A DNA stretch of 64,000 bases from JANRLF01 sp033762815 (lineage in GTDB: Bacteria > Bacteroidota > Bacteroidia > Chitinophagales > CAIOSU01). Below the pieces are notes generated by a model. The model saw only the letters and a list, made by a program, of their open reading frames with translations. It was not told where the DNA came from and did no database searches. Of this stretch, positions 53,821-62,352 are shown in pieces. Positions within the stretch are counted from its first letter, which is position 1, and each line of letters starts with the position of its first letter. A program made the translations under genes and the position numbers. The stretch covers positions 364,163 to 428,162 of the forward strand of contig JANRLF010000001.1 in the NCBI GenBank assembly GCA_033762815.1, written 5' to 3'.

Positions 53821-54468
53821 ATGAGTAAGATTAGAATTGCAGTGGTGGACGACCATAAAATAATCCGCGACGGGATAGTATCCTTGTTCGATGGCCATCC
53901 GGAGATAGAAATAGTGGCCGACTTCGATAATGGAATGGAGTTTTTGCATAGTATTCAGCATGAAAACTATCACTTGGTATTACTGGATATGAACATGCCC
54001 AAGATAAGCGGCATAGAGGTAGCACGGGAAATTAAAGCCAAACATCCATCGTTGAAGATATTGATACATACCATGTCGGAGGTTGCTTCGGAAATTGAAC
54101 AAATCGTTAAGTTGGGTGCGGATGGATATATATTGAAAAGTGCCGGGCAGCAGGAAATGACCCTGGCCATTAAAATGATTATACACGGGGGCACCTATTA
54201 CAATTCCACCGTCATGAGCAGTTTTATCCAGTCATGCCTAGGCAATGACAACCCAGTGAATCAACTATCAAGCGATGAAATAGGGATATTGAAAATGTAC
54301 TGTGAGGAAAATCCATTGTACAAGATTGCCTTGAAATACCACTTAACGGAACAAGAAGTGAAGGAAAAGATAGTGCGTATTAAGGAACGGCTGCGCATTA
54401 GCTCCGAAATAGGCCTGGGCAAATTTTATGCTTCCCACGAAAAAGAACTATCGGCATTTATGTCGTGA
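53821..54468 (+). CDS. Response regulator, divergent LuxR/NarL type
   Basis: A 215-residue protein. The receiver domain has the acidic pocket VVDDH (8-12), phospho-acceptor D56 (LVLLDMNMPK), the switch Thr in LIHTMSE and the Lys in YILKSAG. The C-terminal region NQLSSDEIGILKMYCEENPLYKIALKYHLTEQEVKEKIVRIKERLRI has the length and spacing of a LuxR helix-turn-helix but has lost several usual residues, so DNA binding is likely but not certain. It is co-translated with the kinase (TAA then ATG, no gap). Confidence 0.88.
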   Translation: MSKIRIAVVDDHKIIRDGIVSLFDGHPEIEIVADFDNGMEFLHSIQHENYHLVLLDMNMPKISGIEVAREIKAKHPSLKILIHTMSEVASEIEQIVKLGADGYILKSAGQQEMTLAIKMIIHGGTYYNSTVMSSFIQSCLGNDNPVNQLSSDEIGILKMYCEENPLYKIALKYHLTEQEVKEKIVRIKERLRISSEIGLGKFYASHEKELSAFMS

Positions 54469-54538
54469 TATAGCCTTTCACTTCCTGATAAAAACCTTAT
54501 TTTAGCTGCGCATTCGAAAAACGGAAAAACAAGCTATA

Positions 54539-55426
54539 ATGAGCGTATTGGTCAACAAGCATTCCAAAGTAATTGTACAGGGTTTTACGGGCAAGGAAGG
54601 TTCTTTCCATGCCGAACAGATGATAGCCTATGGCACTAATGTAGTGGGAGGGGTAACACCCGGTAAAGGTGGCACTATGCATTTGGATAGGCCTGTTTTT
54701 AACACCGTTTCCGATGCCGTAAACCAAGCAGGTGCTGACGTGTCCATTATTTTCGTTCCACCAGCCTTTGCTGCCGATGCCATTATGGAAGCTGCCGATG
54801 CGGGAATAAAAGTGATTATTTGCATCACCGAGGGCATACCCGTACAAGATATGGTGAAGGTAAAATCCTACCTAAGCGATAAGAAATCGATTTTAATTGG
54901 CCCCAACTGCCCCGGTGTAATGACCCCCGGTGAAGCTAAGGTGGGTATCATGCCAGGCTTTATTCACAATCCCGGCACCATTGGTATCGTATCCCGCTCG
55001 GGCACTCTAACTTATGAAGCCGTTGACCAAGTAACAAAGGCCGGTTTAGGACAATCGACCTGCATCGGTATCGGTGGCGACCCTATCATTGGTACAACTA
55101 CCATGCAAGCGGTGAGAATGTTGATGGAAGACCCTGGCACCGAAGGCATCATTATGATTGGCGAGATAGGTGGTGGTATGGAAGCCGAAGCAGCCCGTTG
55201 GATAAAAGAACACGGCACCAAGCCTGTAGTGGGTTTCATTGCTGGTCAAACTGCCCCTCCAGGGCGCCGTATGGGGCATGCGGGAGCCATTATCGGTGGA
55301 GCTGACGATACTGCAGCTGCCAAAATGGAAATTATGCGCGAATGCGGCATTCATGTGGTGGAATCGCCAGCAGTGATTGGAGAAACCATGGCCCGCGCCT
55401 TGAAAGAAGCTAAGGCCACCGTTTAA
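54539..55426 (+). CDS. sucD: Succinyl-CoA ligase, alpha subunit
   Basis: A 295-residue TCA-cycle enzyme subunit that carries the phosphohistidine. N-terminal CoA-binding domain (VQGFTGKEGSFHAEQMIAYGTNVVGGVTPGKGG), then GPNCPGVMTPGEAKVGIMPG, SRSGTLTYEAV and the catalytic GHAGAIIGG (His about 247). sucC is not nearby, common in Bacteroidota. fabG follows after 10 bp. Confidence 0.96.
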   Translation: MSVLVNKHSKVIVQGFTGKEGSFHAEQMIAYGTNVVGGVTPGKGGTMHLDRPVFNTVSDAVNQAGADVSIIFVPPAFAADAIMEAADAGIKVIICITEGIPVQDMVKVKSYLSDKKSILIGPNCPGVMTPGEAKVGIMPGFIHNPGTIGIVSRSGTLTYEAVDQVTKAGLGQSTCIGIGGDPIIGTTTMQAVRMLMEDPGTEGIIMIGEIGGGMEAEAARWIKEHGTKPVVGFIAGQTAPPGRRMGHAGAIIGGADDTAAAKMEIMRECGIHVVESPAVIGETMARALKEAKATV

Positions 55427-55436
55427 TTCCCAAATT

Positions 55437-56183
55437 ATGAAATTGCTAGAAGGCAAAACCGCACTTGTTACCGGTGCCTCCAGGGGCATTGGGGAAGGCA
55501 TTGCGAGAAAGTTTGCCGAACAGGGTGCTAATGTGGCCTTCACTTTCAGCAGCTCCGTAGAAAAGGCCAAAAGCTTGGAAACTGAGTTGTCGGCCTTTGG
55601 TGTGAAAGTAAAAGCCTACCAATCGAATGCGGCTTCTTATTCCGAAACCGAGCAATTGGTGAATAAAGTGCTTGAGGAGTTTAGCCAAATAGATATTTTG
55701 GTGAACAATGCCGGTATCACCCGCGACAACTTGTTGTTGCGCATGAGCGAGGAACAGTGGGATGAGGTAATCAACACTAATCTGAAATCAGTCTTCAATT
55801 TTACCAAGCAGATATCGAAAAGCATGCTCCGCCAGAAGAGCGGCTCCATTATCAATGTTTCTTCCATTGTTGGGGTTAGCGGCCAGGCAGGGCAGGCCAA
55901 TTATGCTGCATCAAAGGCAGGTATCATTGGTTTTACTAAAAGCATAGCCGATGAGTTCGGTTCGCGCAATATCCGTTGCAATGCCATTGCACCAGGCTTT
56001 ATCCGTACGGACATGACTGCACAGCTTACCGAGCAGCAGCAGCATGATTATCAAAGCCAGATACCCTTGAAGCGCATGGGTGAAGCTGAAGACATTGCTA
56101 ATGCCGCCCTATTTTTGGCTTCTGACCTCAGTACCTATATCAGCGGCCAAGTATTGAGCGTCTGCGGTGGCTTGAGTAGGTGA
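55437..56183 (+). CDS. fabG: 3-oxoacyl-[ACP] reductase
   Basis: A 248-residue short-chain dehydrogenase. The NADPH site is GASRGIGEGIA (about 13-23), NNAG is at about 89-92, and the catalytic S-Y-K is in INVSSIVGVSGQAGQANYAASKAG. The C-terminal substrate loop FIRTDMTAQLTE and the NH-TYISGQ ending match FabG of fatty acid synthesis. It lies 10 bp after sucD. Confidence 0.93.
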   Translation: MKLLEGKTALVTGASRGIGEGIARKFAEQGANVAFTFSSSVEKAKSLETELSAFGVKVKAYQSNAASYSETEQLVNKVLEEFSQIDILVNNAGITRDNLLLRMSEEQWDEVINTNLKSVFNFTKQISKSMLRQKSGSIINVSSIVGVSGQAGQANYAASKAGIIGFTKSIADEFGSRNIRCNAIAPGFIRTDMTAQLTEQQQHDYQSQIPLKRMGEAEDIANAALFLASDLSTYISGQVLSVCGGLSR

Positions 56184-56316
56184 TTGTATTTTCCGGCTTC
56201 AAGCAATCCTTTCCTACATTTTGCGTTAATTCCATTAGTTTTGAGGTGGTAAAAATGGCTAAAGGAAACCCAATTTGTCTAGCTGCTTGCTATTGGATAC
56301 TAGATACTAGTAATTG

Positions 56317-58431
56317 ATGAATCTGACGTTTCAGTACCCTTATTGGTTTGTCTTGCTTTGTTTGGCCTTGGGGGCTGCATATGCCATAGGTTTGTACTAT
56401 CGCAACAGTTTTATCAGCGATCCCAGCCCAAGACAGCGAAGCCTTTTTAAGGTACTTGGGGTTTTGCGTTTTGTGGTGGTTAGCCTGGTGGCCATGCTCC
56501 TGTTATCGCCCTTTATCAAAATGCAGTCTACGGAAAGCCAAAAGCCCGTGATTGTACTGTTGCAGGACAATTCAGAATCGATTGGCAATACGCTTTCCGA
56601 TCAAGATTCTATAGCCTATGCCAAGGCATTTGCACAAATGACGGAGGAACTAGGCAAGCAATACGATATTAAACAGTACAGCTTCGACTCCAAACTGAAC
56701 GATAGTTTCCGTATGGATTATATGGGCAAATTGACCAACCTATCGGACAACCTATCCAATATCTATAGCCTGTACAGCAATCAAAACGTAGGTGCGGTAG
56801 TGTTGGCCAGCGATGGTATCTACAATGAAGGCTCCAACCCATTATACACCACTAGCAGCAATATGCGCTTCCCGGTATTTACGGTGGCAATGGGCGACAC
56901 CACTCCGCAGAGGGACTTAAAAATTGGCAAGGCCTATTTCAACAAAATTGTCTATCTGAAGGACAAGTTTAAGGTAGGTGCTGATTTACTTACGCAGAAC
57001 ATTTCGGCAGCCAATACCCGCTTTGCCGTATACGATTATACCAACAGCAACCAACCTATCAAGCTCAATGAGTCGCCCGTGAGTTTTACTGCCGATGGGC
57101 AAATCATCACGCAAGAATTTGTGCTCGACGCCAAACAGGCGGGCGTGAAGCACTATCGATTGGTGTTGAGTCCTGTTCAGGGAGAGTTTACGGAAGTGAA
57201 TAACTATAAGGATATATTTATAGAAGTGTTGGATAGCCGCCAAAAGGTGCTGATATTAGCTAATTCACCCCATCCCGATATTGCTGCCATTAAAGCTGCT
57301 GCGGAAAACAACCAAAACTATGAAGTAAGCCTGCGATATGCCGCCGAGGTGGGCAGTTTCGACCCGGCACAGTACAATTTGGTTATTTTGCACCAACTGC
57401 CCTCGCAGCGTAACCCCATAAAGCCCATACTGGATAAGTTAAAGAATAGCAGCACGGCAGCCTGGTTCATAGTTGGTTCGCAAACCCATATCAACTTGTT
57501 CAACGCCAGCCAAAATGCACTGAACATAGGGCAGGGCGGTGCCAGCTTGAACGAAGTGACTGCCGACTTCAAAACCGATTTTTCCATATTCACCGTATCC
57601 GATAAACTGAAGGCACAATTGGCCCGGTTTCCACCATTGGCGGCTCCTTTTGGGCAATATCGACCCAACGGAAGCTCAAGGGTGATGCTCAACCAACAAA
57701 TAGGCTCCGTGGCAACGGACTATCCGCTGCTTGTTTTCAACGAGAGTATGGGCAGCAAAACTGCCGTACTATGTGGTGAAGGGCTTTGGAAATGGAAAAT
57801 CAATGATTACCGGTTTAGCAAGAACAACGATGCTTTCAATGAACTGGTGGGCAAAACTATCCAATCGTTGGCAGTGAAGCAGGATAAACGGCAATTCAGG
57901 GTTAGACTGGAGAAGAACCTGTTTTTGGAGAACGAAAGCGTGGATTTTCAGGCAGAGCTGTACAATGATAACTATGAGTTGATTAATACACCTGACGTAA
58001 CCCTTACCATAACGGATGGTGCCGGAAAGGACTATAGCATGCAGTTTAGCCGAACGGGCAATGCCTATGCATTGAATGCGGGCAGCTTCAAGCCGGGCAC
58101 CTATACTTACCGTGCTAAGGTAATATATAATGGAAAAGAATTGAGTTTCGATGGGCAGTTTACCATTACCCCTATGGAAATGGAAGCCGCCAACACGGTG
58201 GCCGATCACCAATTGCTCTATCAACTGAGCGAGCAAAGTGGGGGCAAAATGTACTACCCTAAGGAACTGGGCCAGCTTACCAAGGCCATATTGGGCAATG
58301 CCCAAATAAAACCCGTACTGTACGAAACTTTCAAAACCCAACCATTCATCAATCTGAAAGGCCTATTTGCGCTTATCGTGTTGCTGTTATCGGTGGAATG
58401 GTTTGCCCGAAAATATTTCGGGGGCTATTAG
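56317..58431 (+). CDS. Large membrane protein with vWA-like domain
   Basis: About 704 residues. Start ATG 56317 (a TTG just upstream is in frame). Two N-terminal helices (PYWFVLLCLALGAAYAIGLYY, VLRFVVVSLVAMLLLSPF) resemble the BatA-type aerotolerance region. A von Willebrand A-like fold follows (VIVLLQDNSESIG, GAVVLASDGIYNEGSNP), then long periplasmic beta-rich sequence and a C-terminal helix (LFALIVLLLSVEWFARKYFGGY). A typical metal site DxSxS is replaced by DNSES. The role is unknown. Its stop overlaps that of the convergent ung gene. Confidence 0.72.
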   Translation: MNLTFQYPYWFVLLCLALGAAYAIGLYYRNSFISDPSPRQRSLFKVLGVLRFVVVSLVAMLLLSPFIKMQSTESQKPVIVLLQDNSESIGNTLSDQDSIAYAKAFAQMTEELGKQYDIKQYSFDSKLNDSFRMDYMGKLTNLSDNLSNIYSLYSNQNVGAVVLASDGIYNEGSNPLYTTSSNMRFPVFTVAMGDTTPQRDLKIGKAYFNKIVYLKDKFKVGADLLTQNISAANTRFAVYDYTNSNQPIKLNESPVSFTADGQIITQEFVLDAKQAGVKHYRLVLSPVQGEFTEVNNYKDIFIEVLDSRQKVLILANSPHPDIAAIKAAAENNQNYEVSLRYAAEVGSFDPAQYNLVILHQLPSQRNPIKPILDKLKNSSTAAWFIVGSQTHINLFNASQNALNIGQGGASLNEVTADFKTDFSIFTVSDKLKAQLARFPPLAAPFGQYRPNGSSRVMLNQQIGSVATDYPLLVFNESMGSKTAVLCGEGLWKWKINDYRFSKNNDAFNELVGKTIQSLAVKQDKRQFRVRLEKNLFLENESVDFQAELYNDNYELINTPDVTLTITDGAGKDYSMQFSRTGNAYALNAGSFKPGTYTYRAKVIYNGKELSFDGQFTITPMEMEAANTVADHQLLYQLSEQSGGKMYYPKELGQLTKAILGNAQIKPVLYETFKTQPFINLKGLFALIVLLLSVEWFARKYFGGY

Positions 58432-59111
58432 TCCAGGTGCCAGTCGATAGGGGCTTTACCGTGTTTTTTCAGCAACTCATTGGTTTTTGAGAAATGTTTG
58501 CAGCCAAAGAATTTGGTAGCGGAAAAGGGCGATGGGTGGGCGGTCTTTAAAACATAGTGCTTCTCCGTATCAATCAGTATTTCCTTTTCTTGGGCATACC
58601 TGCCCCACAGTAGAAAGACCAAAGATTCCCGTTTGTCAGATAATGCCTTGATGGCAGCGTTGGTAAATTCCTGCCAACCGAATGAATTGTGCGAGGCAGG
58701 CTCGCCTGCCCGTACGGTAAGGATGGCGTTCAGCAAAAGCACGCCTTGTTTGGCCCAGTTTTCCAAGCACCCATGATTGGGGATGGGGATACCAAGGTCT
58801 TGGTTGATTTCTTTGAAGATATTCACTAAGGAGGGAGGTGGTTTTACGCCACGTTGAACGGAGAAGCAGAGGCCATGCGCCTGCCCAGCACCATGATAAG
58901 GGTCTTGGCCAATGATAACTACTTTTACCTGATCGAAAGGGGTAAGATTAAAGGCATTGAAAATGAGGGGGCCCGGAGGGTAAATGGTTTTCGACTGCGT
59001 TTTTTCTTCCAATAGCTTTGTTTTGATTCCTGCAAAGTAATCTTGCTGAAATTCACTTTCCAAAGCCTTCGCCCAACTGGGTTCTATTTTGGGGGTAATA
59101 CTATTTGCCAT
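58428..59111 (-). CDS. ung: Uracil-DNA glycosylase
   Basis: A 227-residue family 1 enzyme that removes uracil from DNA. The start at 59111 gives MANSITPKIEPSWAKAL, the family N-terminus; the longer frame to 59261 runs antisense into the next gene and is rejected. The water-activating loop is VIIGQDPYHGAGQAHGLCFSV, and the leucine loop is AHPSPFSATKFFGCKHFS. It is convergent with the membrane protein gene, with overlapping stop codons. Confidence 0.95.
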   Translation of the reverse strand: MANSITPKIEPSWAKALESEFQQDYFAGIKTKLLEEKTQSKTIYPPGPLIFNAFNLTPFDQVKVVIIGQDPYHGAGQAHGLCFSVQRGVKPPPSLVNIFKEINQDLGIPIPNHGCLENWAKQGVLLLNAILTVRAGEPASHNSFGWQEFTNAAIKALSDKRESLVFLLWGRYAQEKEILIDTEKHYVLKTAHPSPFSATKFFGCKHFSKTNELLKKHGKAPIDWHLD

Positions 59112-59157
59112 ATAACGAAAATAGATGATTATATTTGTTATTGGCAAAAAATAGGGC

Positions 59158-60327
59158 ATGAAAGCATTATCTACTACTTCATTACTGTTCATCAGATGCT
59201 TGCTTAAAGCACAAACCATGCTTCCTGAACAGGACTGCATCAATGCCATACCTGCTTGCAATGGCAGCTTTTTGCAAGTGGATACCTATAAGGGGGAAGG
59301 TGCCAATACCAACGAAATTCCATTTTCCAGTTGTTTGGCCAACCAAGAGAACAACTCCGTGTGGTACACATTTGAAGTATTGGCGGCTGGAGAGCTTAAG
59401 TTTACCATTGATCCTTTAGCGGCAGATGATTATGATTTTGCCTTGTATGATATTACCGGTCGCACTTGCTCCGATGTATTAACGGGCAACGCACCCGAAG
59501 TGAGGTGCAGCTATGCGGTTGCAAATGGGGTAACGGGTATTGCCGATGGAGGCACAGGTATATCTGAAGGCGCCGATGGTAATGCATTACTGGCACCTTT
59601 GCCAGTTACGGTTGGTAAAAGATACGCTTTGATGGTGGACAATTTTGCAGGCCTATCAGTCAGCGGCTTTGCGCTTGATTTTACGGCCAGTACTGCGCTA
59701 ATTGGTGGAGTTAAAGCAGCTCCTTTTTCAAATGATACTGTGTTTTATTGCAAGTCGCCATCTGAAATCGAGATATCCGTAAGCAGCTACTTTGATTGCA
59801 GTACCTTAGCAGCCGATGGCAGCGATTTTTATATCCCCAACAATTTGGGCTTATCTATATTGGGCGCACAAGGTGTTGCTTGCGATAGTATTAACAACAG
59901 TTCAAGAAGTGTACGTTTAACGCTTTCCAACAGCCTTCCTAACGGAACCTTTCCCTTATACTTAAAAGTAGGCAGCGATGGCAATACCCTCACCTCGGTA
60001 TGTAACGATACTTTCCCCAATGATACGCTATATTTAATCTATTACAAATGTATAGCAATGTACACCGTCTCCGAACTTGATAACAATTCTATCCAAGTTT
60101 ACCCCAATCCTACCGTTGACGAACTATTTGTATCAACTACCAATGCTATTGCCACCGAAGTGCAAATAATCAATTTATTGGGCGAAACAGTCCTTGTTCA
60201 ATCATTGGGAGGGGCAGGGCAGGAGGCCATGATGGTCCATGTGCACCACTTGCCCAGCGGCACCTATATTGTAAAAGTACAGCAGGGCAGCAGCACTTTT
60301 GCAAAGCGCATCGTGTTGATGCGATAG
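59158..60327 (+). CDS. T9SS-exported protein
   Basis: A 389-residue protein. The N-terminus is a weak signal peptide (MKALSTTSLLFIRCLLKAQT). Residues 22-180 resemble the PPC-like/CUB-type beta domain often seen in Bacteroidota surface proteins (NNSVWYTFEVLAAGELKFTIDPLAADDYDFALYD); residues 185-290 are a second beta region with cysteine pairs. The T9SS type A sorting domain is QVYPNPTVDELFVSTTNAIATEVQIINLLGETV...LPSGTYIVKVQQG. The sorting-domain DNA is 97% identical over 96 bp to the remnant at 63559-63654. The function is not recognisable. Confidence 0.8.
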   Translation: MKALSTTSLLFIRCLLKAQTMLPEQDCINAIPACNGSFLQVDTYKGEGANTNEIPFSSCLANQENNSVWYTFEVLAAGELKFTIDPLAADDYDFALYDITGRTCSDVLTGNAPEVRCSYAVANGVTGIADGGTGISEGADGNALLAPLPVTVGKRYALMVDNFAGLSVSGFALDFTASTALIGGVKAAPFSNDTVFYCKSPSEIEISVSSYFDCSTLAADGSDFYIPNNLGLSILGAQGVACDSINNSSRSVRLTLSNSLPNGTFPLYLKVGSDGNTLTSVCNDTFPNDTLYLIYYKCIAMYTVSELDNNSIQVYPNPTVDELFVSTTNAIATEVQIINLLGETVLVQSLGGAGQEAMMVHVHHLPSGTYIVKVQQGSSTFAKRIVLMR

Positions 60328-60375
60328 GTAGTTTTGAACTAAAGCATCCTTTTATTTATTTTTGCGCAGTAATCA

Positions 60376-60464
60376 GGTCGCGTAGCTCAGTTGGATGGGG
60401 CATCCCGACTTCCAGTTGGGAGGGTCAAAGGTTCGAATCCAGCGGGTTGCAGTGTTGAAATATC
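60376..60464 (+). pseudogene. tRNA-like degenerate copy 1 (tRNA-Arg family)
   Basis: 5' acceptor GGTCGCG, D arm and T-loop GTTCGAATCC are retained. The anticodon arm is TCCCGA-CTTCCAG-TTGGGA (position TCC), two bases longer than in the intact tRNA-Arg. The 3' acceptor (GGGTTGC) no longer pairs with the 5' half and the T stem is mostly unpaired. 89-bp unit. Confidence 0.72.
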
Positions 60465-60554
60465 GGTCGCGTAGCTCAGTTGGATAGGGCATCCCGACTT
60501 CCAGTCGGGAGGGTCATAGGTTCGAATCCAACGGGTTGCAGTGTTTGAAATATC
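60465..60554 (+). pseudogene. tRNA-like degenerate copy 2 (tRNA-Arg family)
   Basis: Nearly identical to copy 1. The anticodon arm is TCCCGA-CTTCCAG-TCGGGA; compared with copy 1 the stem differs by a G-C versus G-T pair, so pairing is kept. The acceptor is broken in the same way (GGTCGCG versus GGGTTGC). 90-bp unit directly before the intact tRNA-Arg. Confidence 0.72.
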
Positions 60555-60628
60555 GGTCGCGTAGCTCAGTTGGATAGAGCAACAGCCTTCTAAGCTGTGG
60601 GTCATAGGTTCGAATCCTATCGCGATCA
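60555..60628 (+). tRNA. tRNA-Arg (TCT)
   Basis: Acceptor GGTCGCG pairs with CGCGATC (one G-T wobble). The anticodon arm ACAGC-CTTCTAA-GCTGT gives TCT (60589-60591). T arm ATAGG-TTCGAAT-CCTAT. Intact last member of the tandem set. Confidence 0.93.
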
Positions 60629-60646
60629 CAACCATTAAATTTAAAT

Positions 60647-60681
60647 CCTTGACAATCAAAATATTGTCAAGTGGTTTTGTT
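60647..60681 (+). terminator. Terminator after tRNA-Arg
   Basis: CTTGACAAT-CAAAAT-ATTGTCAAG is a perfect 9-bp stem, followed by TGGTTTTGTTT. It starts 20 bp after the tRNA. Confidence 0.75.
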
Positions 60682-60731
60682 TCTAGGGAACAATTTGGGG
60701 GGCACTTTTTGAATTCAATGGGTTGTTTGAG

Positions 60732-60804
60732 GCATGCCCTTACGGACACGGTAGCTGCAAGCTACCTGAAAATTTGCACGTAGATACGCTGCGCTAATCT
60801 ACGC
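60732..60804 (-). repeat. Three-hairpin repeat, copy R1 (inverted)
   Basis: On the minus strand: CGTAGAT...ATCTACG (60779-60804), then GGTAGCTTGCAGCTACC (60750-60766), then a degraded ATGCCC arm. The same module occurs five more times downstream on the plus strand. Confidence 0.7.
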
Positions 60805-60827
60805 GCAACGGTGGGGAGTATCAAAAA

Positions 60828-60980
60828 ATGTTTCAGAAAGCTGTTGACGAGAGAATAAAATATTATAAAGAGCAAGGTTTGGAGGCCCCGACTTATATTA
60901 CTCCAAATACTGGAGAAAGACCAAAAGCGATTGCGGCCGTAGTAAGAGGGGCGGAGCAACGTTCCAACAAGGAAAAATAA
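60828..60980 (+). CDS. Small ORF, probable 3' gene remnant
   Basis: A 50-residue reading frame (ATG 60828 to TAA 60980): hydrophilic, with KYYKEQGLEAP and PKAIAAVVRGAEQRSNKEK. The frame stays open upstream only to a TAA inside the R1 repeat (60795), so it may be the tail of a larger gene whose front was replaced by the repeat. The tail of a polymorphic toxin is one possibility, but nothing proves it. The next gene starts 5 bp later. Confidence 0.4.
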   Translation: MFQKAVDERIKYYKEQGLEAPTYITPNTGERPKAIAAVVRGAEQRSNKEK

Positions 60981-60985
60981 GCGAA

Positions 60986-61417
60986 ATGGATTTCAAAGGT
61001 GCATGTTTATGGGTTGTTCTGTTTATGCTCTCCCCCTACAGTTTATTGGCACAAACAGAAGAAATAGAATGTCTCAAATCCTTTAATTCGACAGTTCATC
61101 AAACATTAAGGGATTTAACTAACAATAAGGTAGATGTTTCCTCTAACAGCATCAGACTTATTTTTGAATTTTTTGTAAGCGAAAATGGGAAAATAGACTC
61201 AGCTGTAATTAAAAAAAGCAATTTGGGTACTTTTGGTATAAGTGAAACCGCTGTGACCGCGGCAATTATTGGAAAGCCGTTTCCTTGTTTAAGGGACGTT
61301 TATTATAAAGGCGAGTTGATTCCTGACAAGATAGTTGTTCCTTACAATACCAATATTATAGAAGATAGCTGTAAGGTGAAGGGCCGTTCTCTGAAAAAGC
61401 AAAATCGCAAAAGGTAA
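60986..61417 (+). CDS. Small secreted protein, TonB-C-terminus-like
   Basis: A 143-residue protein with a signal peptide (VVLFMLSPYSLLAQ). The central part IRLIFEFFVSENGKIDSAVIKKSN and AAIIGKPFPC resembles the TonB C-terminal/energy-transducer domain, but there is no membrane anchor or proline-rich linker. The C-terminus is basic (KGRSLKKQNRKR). It starts 5 bp after a small ORF. The function is unknown; an immunity-type role for the upstream remnant is speculative. Confidence 0.55.
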   Translation: MDFKGACLWVVLFMLSPYSLLAQTEEIECLKSFNSTVHQTLRDLTNNKVDVSSNSIRLIFEFFVSENGKIDSAVIKKSNLGTFGISETAVTAAIIGKPFPCLRDVYYKGELIPDKIVVPYNTNIIEDSCKVKGRSLKKQNRKR

Positions 61418-61473
61418 TATGTCAAACGGTACCTGGACGTGGTACATATTCGGAAGGGAACGCCCCAAGTTGC

Positions 61474-61546
61474 GCGTAGATTAGCGCAGCGTATCTACGT
61501 GCAAGCTGTACGGTAGCTTGTAGCTACCATGCCCACAGGGCATTCC
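61474..61546 (+). repeat. Three-hairpin repeat, copy R2
   Basis: Ordered hairpins: CGTAGAT...ATCTACG (from 61475), GGTAGCTTGTAGCTACC and ATGCCC-ACA-GGGCAT. Followed at once by R3. Confidence 0.75.
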
Positions 61547-61555
61547 CCAAGTTGC

Positions 61556-61618
61556 GCGTAGATTAGCGCAGCGTATCTGCGTGGAAACCTTCCGGTAGCT
61601 TGCAGCTACCATGCCCCC
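61556..61618 (+). repeat. Three-hairpin repeat, copy R3
   Basis: Same first hairpin with one change (ATCTGCG), then a perfect GGTAGCTTGCAGCTACC. The third hairpin is cut short to ATGCCCCCC. Confidence 0.72.
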
Positions 61619-61624
61619 CGTAGT

Positions 61625-61973
61625 GCGTAGATTAGCGCAGCGTATCTACGTGCAATAAGTAAGGTAACTTGCAGCTACCATGCCCACAGGGCATTCCTTG
61701 GAAACCCAAGCCGCAGCAAATATACGGCAGCGCCCATTTGGGGGTTTACCACAGAAATCTTATTTTAACGGGGAGCTTGGGCAACACTAATACCGCCATG
61801 ATTGGGCAAGAGAACGTGGTAGTTAAGAATAATCTATTTGGCTAATCCAAAACATCAAGTGCCAAAATAAAACAGCCACTGTGTATAGGGAATACCTATT
61901 CACAGTGGCCGATAAGGGTAAGGGTTTTACCTGTGCCTTGCTTCTTTGTAACCACTTACTGGTAACGGGTCCC
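61625..61973 (+). repeat. Tandem duplication block A (includes repeat R4)
   Basis: Begins with the three-hairpin module (61625-61697), then AAACCC...GGGTTT and an internal GCCG/CGGC pair, then A/T-rich sequence, and a 35-nt hairpin at 61875-61909 (GCCACTGTG and CACAGTGGC outer arms, ATAGG/CCTAT inner arms). Block B repeats it at 358 bp distance. No protein reading frame is supported. Confidence 0.8.
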
Positions 61974-61982
61974 CCAAGTTGC

Positions 61983-62328
61983 GCGTAGATTAGCGCAGCG
62001 TATCTACGTGCAATAAGTAAGGTAGCTTGCAGCTACCATGCCCAAGGGCATTCTTGGAAACCCAAGCCGCAGCAAATATACGGCAGCGCCCATTTGGGGG
62101 TTTACCACAGAAATCTTATTTTAACGGGGAGCTTGGGCAACACACATACCGCAATGATGGGCAAGAGAACGTGGTAGTTAAGAATAATCTATTTGGCTAA
62201 TCTAAAACATCAAGTGCCAAAATAAAACAGCCACTGCGTATAGGCAATACCTATTCACAGTGGCCGATAAGGGTAAGGGTTTTACCTGTGCCTTGCTTCT
62301 TTGTAACCACTTACTGGTAACGGGTCCC
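61983..62328 (+). repeat. Tandem duplication block B (includes repeat R5)
   Basis: Near-identical copy of block A with small indels and substitutions, including its hairpin at 62230-62264, where one arm has a T-to-C change. It ends 25 bp before the stop of the minus-strand lipoprotein gene, so it is also the 3' flank of that gene. Confidence 0.8.
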
Positions 62329-62352
62329 GAAGCCTGGGCGCAGGGTATTATC

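Noticed and set aside
59112..59261. N-terminal extension of uracil-DNA glycosylase
   Set aside because: The extra 50 residues are antisense to the start of the divergent T9SS gene and do not resemble the enzyme family, which starts at MANSITPK.
61424..62340. CRISPR-like array from the regularly recurring 26-bp repeats
   Set aside because: Spacing is irregular, the intervening sequence is itself repeated rather than unique, and no cas genes are present.
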